Origin: Varibaculum cambriense
GTDB taxonomy: Bacteria; Actinomycetota; Actinomycetes; Actinomycetales; Actinomycetaceae
DNA length: 64,000 nt
Reading direction: 5' to 3'
Assembly: GCF_002848005.1 (NCBI RefSeq)
Contig: NZ_PKHX01000001.1
Coordinates: 62,001 to 126,000, forward strand
Shown here: positions 35,408 to 47,443 of the stretch, piece by piece
How the letters are laid out: each line of letters starts with the position of its first letter
Position numbering within the stretch: the stretch's first letter is position 1
The notes under the pieces: generated by a model
The model's database searches: none
The model's input: only the letters and a program-made list of their open reading frames with translations
What the model was told of the DNA's origin: nothing
Position numbers and translations under genes: made by a program

Positions 35408-35577
35408 GCGCGGGGGAGAGATTTTATCCGAGTGGACAGACTGCACATTACCAGCTGTGATGTTCGGAAACTCGGAGCTAAAATCATAAGCTTATACGCC
35501 TTAGGGCATAAGAATTCGGAAAACGTCGCTACGTTTTCCGAATTCTTGGGCGGGAGGAAAAATCTCTCCCGCGCGCG
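35408..35577. repeat. Palindromic repeat element, copy B (with extra segment)
   Basis: The outer arms GGGAGAGATTTT (35414-35425) and AAAATCTCTCCC (35559-35570) are a perfect 12-bp match. The inner 38-bp palindrome (35510-35547) is identical to copy 1 at 25-62. The GGGCGGGAGG box is kept. About 65 bp lie between the TATCCGAG box and GGGCATA, a segment missing from copies 1 and A. The gap between plus-strand genes and gatB is thus almost filled by these elements. Confidence 0.85.
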
Positions 35578-35610
35578 TAACCACGCGTATACCTGTACGA
35601 CCTTCGGATG

Positions 35611-35636
35611 GGGGGGGCGAAATCCGCCCCCGTGCG
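35611..35636. repeat. Palindromic repeat element, copy C (half element)
   Basis: GGGGGGGCGAAATCCGCCCCCGTGCG repeats the outer arm and box side of copy A (35290-35310) in inverted orientation, and itself folds as GGGGGCG-AAATC-CGCCCCC. No inner palindrome accompanies it. It lies 23 bp past the gatB stop and could serve as a weak terminator. Confidence 0.6.
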
Positions 35637-35658
35637 TCACCGACACAAAGTATGGGAA

Positions 35659-37155
35659 CTAGCCGTTGATTTGCTTGAGGATCATTTCCCGAGCTTCACC
35701 GGCGTCGGCTTGCCCCTTGGTGGCGCGCATAACTCCCCCCATGAGGGCGCCAATCGCCTTGACTTTCCCGCCTTTGATTTGCTCTACCACTTTCGGGTTA
35801 TCTGCAATCACCTGGGCGACCGCTGCCTCTAGGGCAGCAGTATCGCGCACGATTTCTAGTCCGCGCGCTTTCATCACTTCTGCGGGGGTGCCTTCACCTT
35901 CAAGTACCCCAGCAATCACCTTACGCGCTAACTTATCGTTGAGTTTACCCTGGTCAACCAGGTCTTGTAGCTGCGCTACATCGGCAGGCTTAGCCGCTAC
36001 CTGTTCAAGATCCAGGTTCTTTTCTTTGGCAATCCGGGAGATTTCCCCCATCCACCATTTGCGCGCGGCCTGCGGAGCGGCGCCCGCCTCTACCGTGGCC
36101 TCGATAATATCCAAAGCATCCGCGTTTACAACGTCCCGCATTTCCATATCGGAGAAACCGTATTCTTCGCGTAGGCGGCGGCGCCGGGCTACCGGCAGTT
36201 CCGGCAGGTTAGCGCGCAGCTCTTCCACCCATTCTTTCGCAGGCGCTACCGGCACTAGATCCGGTTCCGGGAAGTAACGGTAATCTTCGGCATCGGATTT
36301 TTCCCGCCCGGCAGAAGTGGAGGAAGTGTCCTCGTGCCAGTGACGAGTTTCCTGGATAACTTTGCCGCCTTCAGAAAGAATCTTTGCCTGGCGGCGAATC
36401 TCGAAGGTAACCGTTTTTTCAATCGCCTTAAACGAGTTCACGTTCTTAGTCTCAGTGCGAGTTCCCAAGGGAGCATCGGGGCTGGGACGCAGGGACACGT
36501 TCACGTCAGCGCGCACGTTTCCGCGTTCCATCCGCGCCTCGGAAACTTCCAAAGCCCGGAAAATATCGCGCAGGGTGCGCACATAAGCCGCTGCTACCTG
36601 CGGGGTTTTTGCACCGGCACCCTCGATAGGACGAGAAACGATTTCTACCAACGGCACCCCGGCGCGGTTATAATCCACCAGGGAATAGGCGGCGCCTTGG
36701 ATGCGTCCGGCATCTCCCCCGATGTGGGTGTTCTTACCGGCGTCCTCTTCCATATGGGCGCGTTCAATATTGACCCGGAAGATTTCTCCATCATCGAGTT
36801 CTACATCTACGTAGCCGTCATGGGCGATGGGCTCATCGAATTGGGAAATCTGGTAGGCCTTCGCCAGGTCGGGGTAAAAATAGTTTTTGCGCGCGAACCG
36901 GCAGAAGGGGGCAATCTCGCAGTTGAGTGCCAGGCCGATCTTGATCGCGTATTCCACCGCCCGCTCGTTAGCTACCGGCAGGGATCCGGGCAACCCCACC
37001 GAAACCGGGGTTACCCGGGTGTTGGGTTCACCCAGCGAAGAGTTCGGGGCGCTATCAAACATTTTGGTTTTGGTACCCAACTCGACGTGGACTTCCAGTC
37101 CCAATACCGGATCAAACTCGGCTACTGCATCTTCGTATTTCATTAAGTCGCTCAT
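35659..37155 (-). CDS. gatB: Aspartyl/glutamyl-tRNA(Asn/Gln) amidotransferase subunit B
   Basis: tRNA-binding kinase subunit of GatCAB, which amidates Glu-tRNA(Gln) and/or Asp-tRNA(Asn). The 498-aa protein opens with [20 protein letters not shown] and ends in the YqeY-like helical tail domain. Key motifs such as [20 protein letters not shown] are intact. It starts 10 bp behind gatA and is the last gene of the gatCAB operon. It ends in the palindromic repeat cluster. Confidence 0.97.
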   Translation of the reverse strand: MSDLMKYEDAVAEFDPVLGLEVHVELGTKTKMFDSAPNSSLGEPNTRVTPVSVGLPGSLPVANERAVEYAIKIGLALNCEIAPFCRFARKNYFYPDLAKAYQISQFDEPIAHDGYVDVELDDGEIFRVNIERAHMEEDAGKNTHIGGDAGRIQGAAYSLVDYNRAGVPLVEIVSRPIEGAGAKTPQVAAAYVRTLRDIFRALEVSEARMERGNVRADVNVSLRPSPDAPLGTRTETKNVNSFKAIEKTVTFEIRRQAKILSEGGKVIQETRHWHEDTSSTSAGREKSDAEDYRYFPEPDLVPVAPAKEWVEELRANLPELPVARRRRLREEYGFSDMEMRDVVNADALDIIEATVEAGAAPQAARKWWMGEISRIAKEKNLDLEQVAAKPADVAQLQDLVDQGKLNDKLARKVIAGVLEGEGTPAEVMKARGLEIVRDTAALEAAVAQVIADNPKVVEQIKGGKVKAIGALMGGVMRATKGQADAGEAREMILKQING

Positions 37156-37165
37156 TGCTTCTCCT

Positions 37166-38659
37166 CTACTTCACCGGGCAAGCAGCCGGAACATCGGTGC
37201 CGCAGGCATCAACTGCGGCTTGGGCTACCTGATACATGAGGGCGTCGGCGCGCTGCGGCGCCATCACCTGGAAGCCAATCGGCAATCCTTGATGATCCAG
37301 CCCGATGGGTACGCTAATCGCCGGGATCCCCGCCAGGTTCGCAGGGATGGTGGCAATATCGCAGTTATACATAGTCAGCGGATCGCCAATCTTTTCTCCG
37401 AGTTTGAAGGCTACGGTGGGCGAAGTGGGCAACACTAGCGCATCTACCTGTGAGAACGCTTTGGCATAGTCTTCTTGCACCAAGGTGCGTACCTTTTGGG
37501 CACTGCCATAATAGGCGTCGAAGTATCCGGCAGATAACACGTGGGTACCCAGAATAATCCGGCGTTTCACTTCCGCCCCGAACCCGGCTTCCCGGGTAGC
37601 CGCCATTACGGTTTCCGCAGTTACCTGCCCCGAGGTCGGCTCTACCCGGATTCCGAAACGAATACCGTCAAAGCGCGCCATATTAGACGAAACTTCCGCC
37701 GGCATAATCAGATAGTAGGCGGCGAGGGCGTATTTGAAGGAGGGCATATCGATTTCAGTAACCGTAGCTCCCCGCTCTTTCAAAGCCGCAACCGTGTCGT
37801 TAAAGGCGCGGGTAACGTCCTCTTCGTAGCCATCTCCGCCACCCTGTTTAACTACCCCTAGGCGCAGCCCAGAAAGATCAGTTTTACCTTGGTATTCCTT
37901 GACTGCCTCCAGCAGTGCCGGAACCGGCTCATTTAGGGAAGTGGAGTCAAAGGGGTCATGTCCGCCTACTAATTCTTGTAGCGCGGCGGCATCTGCAACC
38001 GTGCGGGTCACCGGGCCGATCTGATCTAGAGAGGAGGCCATGGCTACCAGACCGTATCGGGAAACCGCACCATAGGTAGGTTTGGCTCCTACGGTGCCAG
38101 TGACTGCCCCGGGCTGGCGAATCGAACCGCCGGTGTCGGAACCTAAAGCTAAAGGCACCATGAAGGAGGCGACTGCCGCAGCCGACCCCCCGCCGGAGCC
38201 CCCAGGTATCCGGGAAGGATCCCAAGGATTATGAGTGGGGCCGAAGGCAGAATGCTCGGTGGAAGAGCCCATTGCGAACTCGTCCATATTGGTTTTCCCG
38301 ATAATCGGTAGCCCCGCATCCTTGATTTTTATAACTACCGTGGCATCATAGGGAGGCTTCCAACCAGCCAAAATCTTCGACGAACAAGTAGTTTCCTGGC
38401 CGCGAGTAACCATATTGTCTTTCAAGGCAATCGGTACCCCCGCCAAGGGATGAAGTTCTTCTCCGCCCTGGCGAGCCTGATCCACCCGCCGGGCAGTCTC
38501 CAGCGCGCCCTCCGCATCTAAATGCACAAATACGTTGAGCTCGGGGTTTAATTTTTCAATCCTATCTAAGCAAGCCTGGGTTAGCTGCTCGGAGGTTAGT
38601 TCCCCAGCGCGCAGCTTATCTGCTAGCTGCAGGGCTGAAAGTTTCAAAAAGTCTTCCAC
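37166..38659 (-). CDS. gatA: Aspartyl/glutamyl-tRNA(Asn/Gln) amidotransferase subunit A
   Basis: Amidase-signature subunit that releases ammonia from glutamine for GatB. The catalytic triad K80 (in VPIALKDN), S155 and S179 (in the GGSGGGSAA and GSDTGGSIR motifs) is complete. The 497-aa length is normal. It starts 2 bp behind gatC. Confidence 0.97.
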   Translation of the reverse strand: MEDFLKLSALQLADKLRAGELTSEQLTQACLDRIEKLNPELNVFVHLDAEGALETARRVDQARQGGEELHPLAGVPIALKDNMVTRGQETTCSSKILAGWKPPYDATVVIKIKDAGLPIIGKTNMDEFAMGSSTEHSAFGPTHNPWDPSRIPGGSGGGSAAAVASFMVPLALGSDTGGSIRQPGAVTGTVGAKPTYGAVSRYGLVAMASSLDQIGPVTRTVADAAALQELVGGHDPFDSTSLNEPVPALLEAVKEYQGKTDLSGLRLGVVKQGGGDGYEEDVTRAFNDTVAALKERGATVTEIDMPSFKYALAAYYLIMPAEVSSNMARFDGIRFGIRVEPTSGQVTAETVMAATREAGFGAEVKRRIILGTHVLSAGYFDAYYGSAQKVRTLVQEDYAKAFSQVDALVLPTSPTVAFKLGEKIGDPLTMYNCDIATIPANLAGIPAISVPIGLDHQGLPIGFQVMAPQRADALMYQVAQAAVDACGTDVPAACPVK

Positions 38660-38661
38660 GG

Positions 38662-38958
38662 TTACTCCTCCCCAATGATTTGCGGTACCCGGAACTGGCC
38701 ATCCTCAGCCAAAGGCGCCCCGGCCAATAGTTCCTCCCGGTCAAGGCATTTTCCTACCTCGTCTGGGCGGAGTACATTGCTCATTTCAATCGGGTGGGAG
38801 GTGGCTTTAGTGTCGGGCCCTACGGCCTCGGAGACGGTGGCAACCGCCGCCGCGATCTGCCCCAGCTCCCCCGCGAACTGGTCTATTTCTTCATCGGTGA
38901 GTGCGATCCGCGCCAGGCCGGCCACGCGCACTACTTCATCCCTATCAATTGTCGACAT
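38662..38958 (-). CDS. gatC: Aspartyl/glutamyl-tRNA(Asn/Gln) amidotransferase subunit C
   Basis: A 98-aa belt subunit that stabilises GatA-GatB. The family pattern [18 protein letters not shown] is clear, ending [10 protein letters not shown]. The ATG 38958 is preceded by TAGACT plus 6 nt with no ribosome site, so the operon message is probably leaderless. Confidence 0.95.
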   Translation of the reverse strand: MSTIDRDEVVRVAGLARIALTDEEIDQFAGELGQIAAAVATVSEAVGPDTKATSHPIEMSNVLRPDEVGKCLDREELLAGAPLAEDGQFRVPQIIGEE

Positions 38959-38964
38959 ATTACC

Positions 38965-38970
38965 AGTCTA
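38965..38970 (-). promoter_or_regulatory. -10 box of a leaderless promoter for gatCAB
   Basis: TAGACT, then 6 nt (ggtaat), then ATG 38958 on the complement. Confidence 0.5.
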
Positions 38971-39046
38971 ATGCCCGCGGCACTTCCGGTCATATTACGC
39001 CCACAGGCTTGGCCAGCCTCGGGGTGGTGGCCGCGGTTAGCGGGGC

Positions 39047-40297
39047 TTAAACCAGGAAGGCGAAGGGTCGCAATAGTCGCTCCGCTATCCGGGCAATAAA
39101 GGGTCGCTGATTCCATTCGTGGCGACTAATAGCGCGGGCATTCAACAGGTCGGTAAAGAAAATATTTTCCATATTCGCCGCTAACGGCCGGGAGGTAATC
39201 GACATATTTATTTCGTGGTTGCCGGTCATCGATAGTCGGTCGATATTAGCAGTGCCGATTGTTGACCAGTACCCATCAATAACGGCGGTCTTGGCATGGA
39301 TCATCACATTGTCATACAGCCACAGTTCCACCTGGTTATCTAACAGGTCAGTTAGGTAGGATCGAGAAATCCAGTCCGCAATAATATGATTTGATTTGGC
39401 TGGTACCAGCACCTTCACGTCTACTCCCCGGCGGGCAGCATCGATGAGGGAACGCTGAATTACCCGATCGGGAACAAAATAAGCCGAAGTAATATAGGCG
39501 GATTCTTGCGCTTTATCTAGGGCGTTCACATACATTCCGCGTACCGGAAAAAGTAGTCGTTTCGGGTCATTGACACAGGCCTGGATTTTCGAATTCCAGG
39601 ATTTGGCGCGCGGATCCCGTACTTTCTTCAAGCGTAAATGCCACTTTTGGGCATAGTTCCAAAAGTCCAAGAAAGCGCTTTCCAACTCCCACACGTTGGA
39701 GCCGCTAATGCGCAAATGGGTATCTCGCCACTGGTTGTCCAAGTAATAGGAGCCGATGTTATAGCCCCCCACAAAACCCACTTTGGAGTCCACGACCAAG
39801 ATTTTACGGTGATCCCGCGCCGTGTGTTTTAAGGAATAGCCCAGGACATGCAGGTTTTTTAACCTGGGGAAACGGAAAAATCGCGGATCTACCACCAGAT
39901 TTCCGAAGCGATCCCAAATAATGTATACCTCGGCGCCGCGCTCAGCGGCTCGAATCAGGGCGTCTTTAAACTGCTGGCCAATTTCGTCTGATTTCCAAAT
40001 AAAAGTTTCAAAAAATACTCGCTCTTTCGCCCCCTCGATCGCGAGCAGCATATCGCGGTAAAGAGTTTCTCCATCCATATAGGTTTTCAAGCGGGAACGA
40101 TCCACCCGGATCGGCTGGCTTTTAATCTGGGGATAACCACCAGGTTTACCGGTTTGCCGCAGCTTTCTTAACTGGTCGATCGCTACGATAACCGTAACCG
40201 TCGTCGCCTGCAGTGCCGCAATCACCGCACTCACAATTTTTAAGCCGCGCAGTAACGGTGGGATCGTTTTCTTCGGGATCCTCAACATAGTTACCAC
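39047..40297 (-). CDS. Cardiolipin synthase-like phospholipase D protein
   Basis: A 416-aa membrane-linked PLD-superfamily enzyme, probably joining phosphatidylglycerol into cardiolipin. One N-terminal hydrophobic helix (about 20-40) precedes two HKD motifs, HRKILVVD (163-170) and HAKTAVID (334-341), each followed by the expected G-x-x-N region (GGYNIG, GTANID). Only one transmembrane segment is seen, where many Cls have two. It follows ligA by 37 bp. Confidence 0.88.
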   Translation of the reverse strand: MVTMLRIPKKTIPPLLRGLKIVSAVIAALQATTVTVIVAIDQLRKLRQTGKPGGYPQIKSQPIRVDRSRLKTYMDGETLYRDMLLAIEGAKERVFFETFIWKSDEIGQQFKDALIRAAERGAEVYIIWDRFGNLVVDPRFFRFPRLKNLHVLGYSLKHTARDHRKILVVDSKVGFVGGYNIGSYYLDNQWRDTHLRISGSNVWELESAFLDFWNYAQKWHLRLKKVRDPRAKSWNSKIQACVNDPKRLLFPVRGMYVNALDKAQESAYITSAYFVPDRVIQRSLIDAARRGVDVKVLVPAKSNHIIADWISRSYLTDLLDNQVELWLYDNVMIHAKTAVIDGYWSTIGTANIDRLSMTGNHEINMSITSRPLAANMENIFFTDLLNARAISRHEWNQRPFIARIAERLLRPFAFLV

Positions 40298-40334
40298 TCT
40301 AACGCCTTAGCCACCGGACTTTGTTGAATCTGCA

Positions 40335-42968
<2,634 letters not shown>

Positions 42969-43001
42969 TCAGAAAAGAAAAAGTATCCGCGCCTCTAAAA
43001 G

Positions 43002-43010
43002 TTATCCACA
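43002..43010. promoter_or_regulatory. Single perfect DnaA box
   Basis: TTATCCACA matches the DnaA-box consensus TTATNCACA exactly. It lies in the 117-bp divergent region between ligA and the FHA/FtsK ATPase. No second box was noticed nearby, so it is not an origin; it could link ligA or its neighbour to DnaA control, or be chance. Confidence 0.4.
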
Positions 43011-43049
43011 GGCTAAAAAATAATCTGGCAGAATTGCCTGGGCGACAGC

Positions 43050-43055
43050 TAGATT
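43050..43055 (+). promoter_or_regulatory. -10 box of a leaderless promoter for the FHA/FtsK ATPase gene
   Basis: TAGATT, then 6 nt (gaccga), then GTG 43062, with no ribosome site. Confidence 0.5.
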
Positions 43056-43061
43056 GACCGA

Positions 43062-46000
43062 GTGGAGTTGGAATCAGTGCGGAAAGCCTTGGCCGCTCCC
43101 TGCCATTTGCAGGTAGAGCGCGGCCCCGCGGCCGGCTTAGTGTTACCCTTCGCGGGCAACTATTGCGCGCTGGGAAGACCTCAGCTACACGACCGGGCTG
43201 TATCTCGCGAACACCTACTGTTTATCTCTCAGCAAGACAAACTGCGCGTGCGGGATCTCGGTTCTGCAAACGGAACTTTTCGGGGCGCACTTACTTCCTG
43301 CTTTTCGCGGATCCGCCAAGAACAAGAGATCGGAGCATCGTCGCGGATTCGCGCCGGGAACACGGTGTTAAAAGTTTGCCCTCGTCCTCGCGCTCTCCGG
43401 GTTACTCGTCCTCGACCAAAGCCGCAACTGGGGTCCTGGCGGCAATGGTTGTTCTTGCCGATGCTAGCGTTTTTACCGCTTTCTCTTACTTCCCTACTCC
43501 GGATTCCGCCTCTTACAGGCCTGCTGGTTTTCGCCGGCATTGCGGCCTTGGGAATGGGGGTTTGGTGGTATCACCGCCCCCGTCCAGTAAGCCCCGCGCA
43601 GCTGCTGCTGGTCGCTAGCCAACCCGAACCCGCAGCCCCTCGACCCGTATCCTTTAATGAGGGAGGCGAGGTGGGCGCCTGGATAAGCCCGCACCGGGTA
43701 GTCCGCGGAAAAGCAGGAGATAAACTCTGCTTTACCGGCAATTACGCTCGCGAACGTGCCCTCTGGTGGGCAGCACAGCTCGCTTGGCAAGAAGGAGCCC
43801 GCTACCGGCTGGATTTAGCGGTCACCGCAGCGGATTTTACCTGTGGAGACGATAACTATCCCCCAGATACCTCTGGGTACAGCGAGGAAACTACTGGTGA
43901 AGACGCCCTCAGCTCCCCTGGCTATCCGAATCTCCTTCTGGGGCAAGTGAAACCCGCGGTTCCGCGAGTGATACTGGTTTCTCCCTCCCAAAAACCTGTA
44001 GGTAGCGGAGAAAACATTTGGGTTACCTGGGCGAAAACTTCCGGCCAGGCTCCGGTGTGGGCAAATCGGATTATACCGGTACCAACTCACCGGCGCGCTA
44101 CCCGTCACGCGAACTTGCCGAGCCTTTTCTGGTGCCGCTTGCTCACGCGCGATCACGCTTCCGAATCCGCAGGCAAACTCGCTGATAAAGTTGCTTTTAG
44201 GCAGCTTTGGCCACAGATTATCGGCGCGGCTACACCCTTGGCCGCGATCAGGGACAATTGGAAACATTCGCAGTCTCTGCAAGCCCCGGTCGCTCTTGAT
44301 GCCCAGGGAGTCAGCTACCTGGATTTGGTTAAAGACGGCCCCCATGCCCTCTTGGCTGGCACCACCGGGGCGGGTAAATCGGCAGCCCTGATTACCTGGC
44401 TACTCTCCCTGGCGCTATCCCACCCGCCTAGCAAACTGCAATATGTACTGGTGGATTACAAAGGTGGGGATGCTTTCCAAAAGTTGCAGTCTCTGCCTCA
44501 TGTATTGGGGATTTTGACGGATTTAGAACCGGCCCTAACCAGACGCGCTATCTTGTCCTTGAACGCCGAAATTAAATACCGAGAGCAGCATAAGAACCGG
44601 CAGCATCCGCGAATTGTGGTGGTCGTGGACGAATTTCGGGTACTGGCCACCGACCACCCAGATTTGCTTGATTCTTTAATCCGCTTAGCTACTTTAGGAC
44701 GATCCCTGGGAATCCATCTGATTCTGGCTACGCAACGTCCGGCGGGGATCGTTGACGGCCAGATCAAGTCGAATATGGCCCTACGGATATGTTTACGGGT
44801 ACTAGAGACGGCTGATTCCGGAGACGTATTGGGGGATGGCCGCGGCGCGCAGCTACCCGCCATCCCCGGGCGCGCCTGGATCAAATCGGCTACTGATTCC
44901 TCCGGTAAACAGGTGCAATTTGCTTGGATCCCGCATGTTGAGCAGGCCGAACAACTGGCGCAGCTGTGCCGCTCCGCCTGGCACCCTCCCACTCCTGCGC
45001 GCCTTCCCTGGGCAGCGCCCTTGCCCCGCCGCCTCACTTTGGCGCAATTACCACCAGCTGTCGACAAAGTAATTTTAGGGCTGGGCGATTATCCGCACCG
45101 CCAGTGCACCGCCCCCTTAATGATGCCCCCGAGTTTTTCGCTGCATGTGGTAGGTTCGGTAGGCTCCGGCAGAACCACTATAGCCTTGATGGTGGCCTTA
45201 CAACTGGCTAATCGGGGGCGGGAAGTCCACGTTATTTGCACGTCTCCGCAAGATTTCTTTGGGCCATCGTTTAGCGCAACCCATCAGAAAACTTGGCCGG
45301 GAACTATCGCTACTACCCCGCAGGTTAGCTTGGAACTACTAAAACTGGCCAGCCGGGGAGAGCTTTCGGGGACGTTGATTATCGATGACTGTGAAGATTT
45401 GCTGGACTCCCTAGAGCGCACCTACGGCCCGCTAAGCGGTAATGATTTGCTGGCCAGGCTGTGTAGACAAAGTGAGGCGCTGGGGATTTCATTGATGGTG
45501 GTCACCGGCCCTTCGGGGGCTTCTGCCCGGCTATTCCAAGGATTAAAAACCCAGATAGTGGGCGGGATCCGCGATGGAGTACAGGCCGCGCAAGCTGGTT
45601 TTACCCCCCAGGTTTTAGAACAGATTAGCGAGGCGGGAATCTTCGTATTTTCCCCGAGCCGACTGGCCACCCCGTTTAGGGCGGCGATGCCGCCTATTCC
45701 CGAGGGCGCAAACTTCTTAGCCTCTCCCCAGGTACGTCTGCAGGCTCTCCCTACTCGCTTTTACCTCCCGAAGGCGCATATTCGCCAAGGCTCCGATAGA
45801 GCTTTTGCTTTGGGATTATCCGGACCTCTTTCCCTGGGCGTAAACGATTTTGAGCGAGATTGGTTGATAATCGGAGACCATAGCAGCGGAAAAACTAATA
45901 CTGTGCACCTGCTTGCCAATTTTTTGCCTGACCACAAAATACTTGAGGACTTAAATGCTCATGATCCCCGTCTTCTGGCAGCTGCTGAGCTAGCTACTTC

Positions 46001-46313
46001 CTCTTCCCCGCAAACACAATCAGTTTTAGCTCTACCCTCGCTACCGTCGGGAGCACCCGCCCGGGGGGAGCCAGTGATCGCCTCCGTCAGTCCGGAGGTG
46101 GTACAAACTACTTTTTCGGGACCACTATCGGAGCTACGCCAGCGCGCGATCCTAGTAATTCTAGGTAGCGCTGCCCAGTGTCGCCCTTTTCTCAAGGGGA
46201 TAAATTCCCAGGCGCTTCCGGATCAAATTGGGTTAGTTCCGGGACGGGGAATCATCGTAAAAAATGGTAAAGGTTTAGCCATCCAAATCGCTATTTATCC
46301 TAAACTTCGCTAA
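43062..46313 (+). CDS. Orphan EssC/EccC-like FtsK/SpoIIIE ATPase with N-terminal FHA domain
   Basis: A 1083-aa membrane ATPase. Residues about 15-106 form an FHA phosphothreonine-binding domain (LGRP, VSREH, GSANGT). Two hydrophobic helices follow at about 127-147 and 150-170. Three FtsK/SpoIIIE-type ATPase modules come next: module 1 has an intact Walker A GTTGAGKS (433-440) and Walker B VVVVDE (523-524); module 2 has GSVGSGRT (698-705) with Arg for Lys and LIIDD; module 3 has GDHSSGKT (938-945) but no clear Walker B. This order matches EssC/EccC, the type VII secretion motor. No WXG100, EccB, EccD or EccE gene is nearby. Start GTG 43062 looks leaderless. whiB1 follows. Confidence 0.85.
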   Translation: MELESVRKALAAPCHLQVERGPAAGLVLPFAGNYCALGRPQLHDRAVSREHLLFISQQDKLRVRDLGSANGTFRGALTSCFSRIRQEQEIGASSRIRAGNTVLKVCPRPRALRVTRPRPKPQLGSWRQWLFLPMLAFLPLSLTSLLRIPPLTGLLVFAGIAALGMGVWWYHRPRPVSPAQLLLVASQPEPAAPRPVSFNEGGEVGAWISPHRVVRGKAGDKLCFTGNYARERALWWAAQLAWQEGARYRLDLAVTAADFTCGDDNYPPDTSGYSEETTGEDALSSPGYPNLLLGQVKPAVPRVILVSPSQKPVGSGENIWVTWAKTSGQAPVWANRIIPVPTHRRATRHANLPSLFWCRLLTRDHASESAGKLADKVAFRQLWPQIIGAATPLAAIRDNWKHSQSLQAPVALDAQGVSYLDLVKDGPHALLAGTTGAGKSAALITWLLSLALSHPPSKLQYVLVDYKGGDAFQKLQSLPHVLGILTDLEPALTRRAILSLNAEIKYREQHKNRQHPRIVVVVDEFRVLATDHPDLLDSLIRLATLGRSLGIHLILATQRPAGIVDGQIKSNMALRICLRVLETADSGDVLGDGRGAQLPAIPGRAWIKSATDSSGKQVQFAWIPHVEQAEQLAQLCRSAWHPPTPARLPWAAPLPRRLTLAQLPPAVDKVILGLGDYPHRQCTAPLMMPPSFSLHVVGSVGSGRTTIALMVALQLANRGREVHVICTSPQDFFGPSFSATHQKTWPGTIATTPQVSLELLKLASRGELSGTLIIDDCEDLLDSLERTYGPLSGNDLLARLCRQSEALGISLMVVTGPSGASARLFQGLKTQIVGGIRDGVQAAQAGFTPQVLEQISEAGIFVFSPSRLATPFRAAMPPIPEGANFLASPQVRLQALPTRFYLPKAHIRQGSDRAFALGLSGPLSLGVNDFERDWLIIGDHSSGKTNTVHLLANFLPDHKILEDLNAHDPRLLAAAELATSSSPQTQSVLALPSLPSGAPARGEPVIASVSPEVVQTTFSGPLSELRQRAILVILGSAAQCRPFLKGINSQALPDQIGLVPGRGIIVKNGKGLAIQIAIYPKLR

Positions 46314-46496
46314 AATTTTATTTTTTTGTGACACGTTGCACGCAAAAAACCCACTCTGAACTGTAAAAACCCTTGATTTATCTGTTCGTAACTAAAAAAA
46401 TAGTAAGTAGCAAAGGAGCTGCCCGCGAAGACAGCGTTCCCGGCGGGCAGCGACCCGCAAACTCGTAACTTATGGTTAACCTTAAAGGAGACGCAG

Positions 46497-46745
46497 ATGG
46501 ATTGGCGTTCAAGCGCAGCCTGCTTAGAAGAGGATCCGGAACTTTTCTTCCCGATCGGAAATACCGGCCCCGCCATCGCCCAGGCAGAGCGCGCAAAAAT
46601 GGTTTGTGCTCGTTGTGAGGTAGAGTCAACCTGCCTGGCTTGGGCACTCGATAACAACCAGGACGCCGGAGTATGGGGTGGAAAGAGCGAAGATGAACGG
46701 CGCAGTATGCGGCGCCGCAAAGCTCGTGCCCGTCGCGCCTGCTAA
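46497..46745 (+). CDS. whiB1: WhiB1-like iron-sulfur transcriptional regulator
   Basis: An 82-aa WhiB-family protein with the 4Fe-4S cysteines C9, C37, C40 and C46, the GVWGG turn (58-62) and a basic C-terminal DNA-contact region. The opening MDWR, DPELFFP, and GVWGG followed by SEDERR are WhiB1-specific; in mycobacteria WhiB1 is essential, binds the housekeeping sigma factor and responds to nitric oxide. AAAGGAG precedes the ATG. An AT-rich 183-bp leader lies upstream and an intrinsic terminator downstream, so it is monocistronic. Confidence 0.93.
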   Translation: MDWRSSAACLEEDPELFFPIGNTGPAIAQAERAKMVCARCEVESTCLAWALDNNQDAGVWGGKSEDERRSMRRRKARARRAC

Positions 46746-46758
46746 CTAACAGACTAAA

Positions 46759-46811
46759 ATAACTCTCTGTTTTTCTTGCCTTCGAGCAAGCTAACAGGGA
46801 GTTATTATTTT
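46759..46811 (+). terminator. Rho-independent terminator after whiB1
   Basis: AATAACTCTCTGTT (46759-46772) pairs with AACAGGGAGTTATT (46793-46806), one wobble, with an inner CTTGC/GCAAG stem, followed by ATTTT. Confidence 0.8.
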
Positions 46812-46901
46812 GCGATTCCAACTGGGCGAAAGCGCATTCTAACCGGATTCCCGGGAAGGCAAAATGACGCCGGCTATTTACCGCCCCAGAGCTACCAGGA
46901 G

Positions 46902-47417
46902 CTACCCCGCAGGCGCCCTCCGATTCCAATCCTTCATGGCTCGTTGAGCTTCGCGTTTATCTTGCTGTTCCCGCAAGGTTTGGCGTTTATCCCACTCTTG
47001 TTTACCGCGGGCGAGAGCAATTTTTACTTTTACCCGGCCAGCAGAAAAATAGAGCTCTAGCGGCACAATCGTATGTCCCTTAGCCGCTACTTGACCGCTC
47101 AACTTATCTATTTCTCGGCGATGTAGGAGCAGTTTCCGTTTACGTAACGGGGCATGGTTAGACCAGGTGCCGTTAATATACATAGGAATATGAGCATGCT
47201 GCAGCCAGGCTTCTCCGCGATCAATCTCCACCCAAGACTCGGTTAAAGAGGCTCTGCCCATGCGCAAGGATTTCACCTCGGTGCCGGTAAGCACCAAACC
47301 CGCCTCATAGGTTTCTTCAATAAAAAAGTCATGCAGCGCCTTTTTATTGCGCGCAATCATCTGCACGCCCGTCTTGTTTCCGGCTGGGGCACCCTGACTC
47401 TTGTTTTTCTTACTCAT
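46902..47417 (-). CDS. smpB: SsrA-binding protein SmpB
   Basis: Partner of tmRNA in trans-translation. The 171-aa protein holds NKKALHDFFIEETYEAGLVL, GTEVKSLR and a basic C-terminal tail. It closes the ftsE-ftsX-M23-smpB run, 26 bp behind the hydrolase gene. A tmRNA gene was not seen in this window. Confidence 0.95.
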   Translation of the reverse strand: MSKKNKSQGAPAGNKTGVQMIARNKKALHDFFIEETYEAGLVLTGTEVKSLRMGRASLTESWVEIDRGEAWLQHAHIPMYINGTWSNHAPLRKRKLLLHRREIDKLSGQVAAKGHTIVPLELYFSAGRVKVKIALARGKQEWDKRQTLREQQDKREAQRAMKDWNRRAPAG

Positions 47418-47443
47418 AGCGTTTCTACGCTATCGCATAATCG

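Noticed and set aside
35389..35662. Overlapping small reading frames on both strands across the palindrome cluster
   Set aside because: Their codons are mainly the palindrome itself (the same translated stretch on both strands), they lack start signals, and the stems covary between copies, which fits structure rather than coding.
36334..37146. 270-codon frame opposite gatB
   Set aside because: It lies wholly antisense to conserved gatB and matches no family I know.
42969..43061. Replication origin between ligA and the ATPase gene
   Set aside because: Only one DnaA box was found, with no box cluster, AT-rich unwinding element or dnaA/dnaN genes.
43062..46745. Complete type VII secretion locus
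   Set aside because: Only the motor-like ATPase is present; no WXG100, EccB, EccD, EccE or mycosin gene flanks it.
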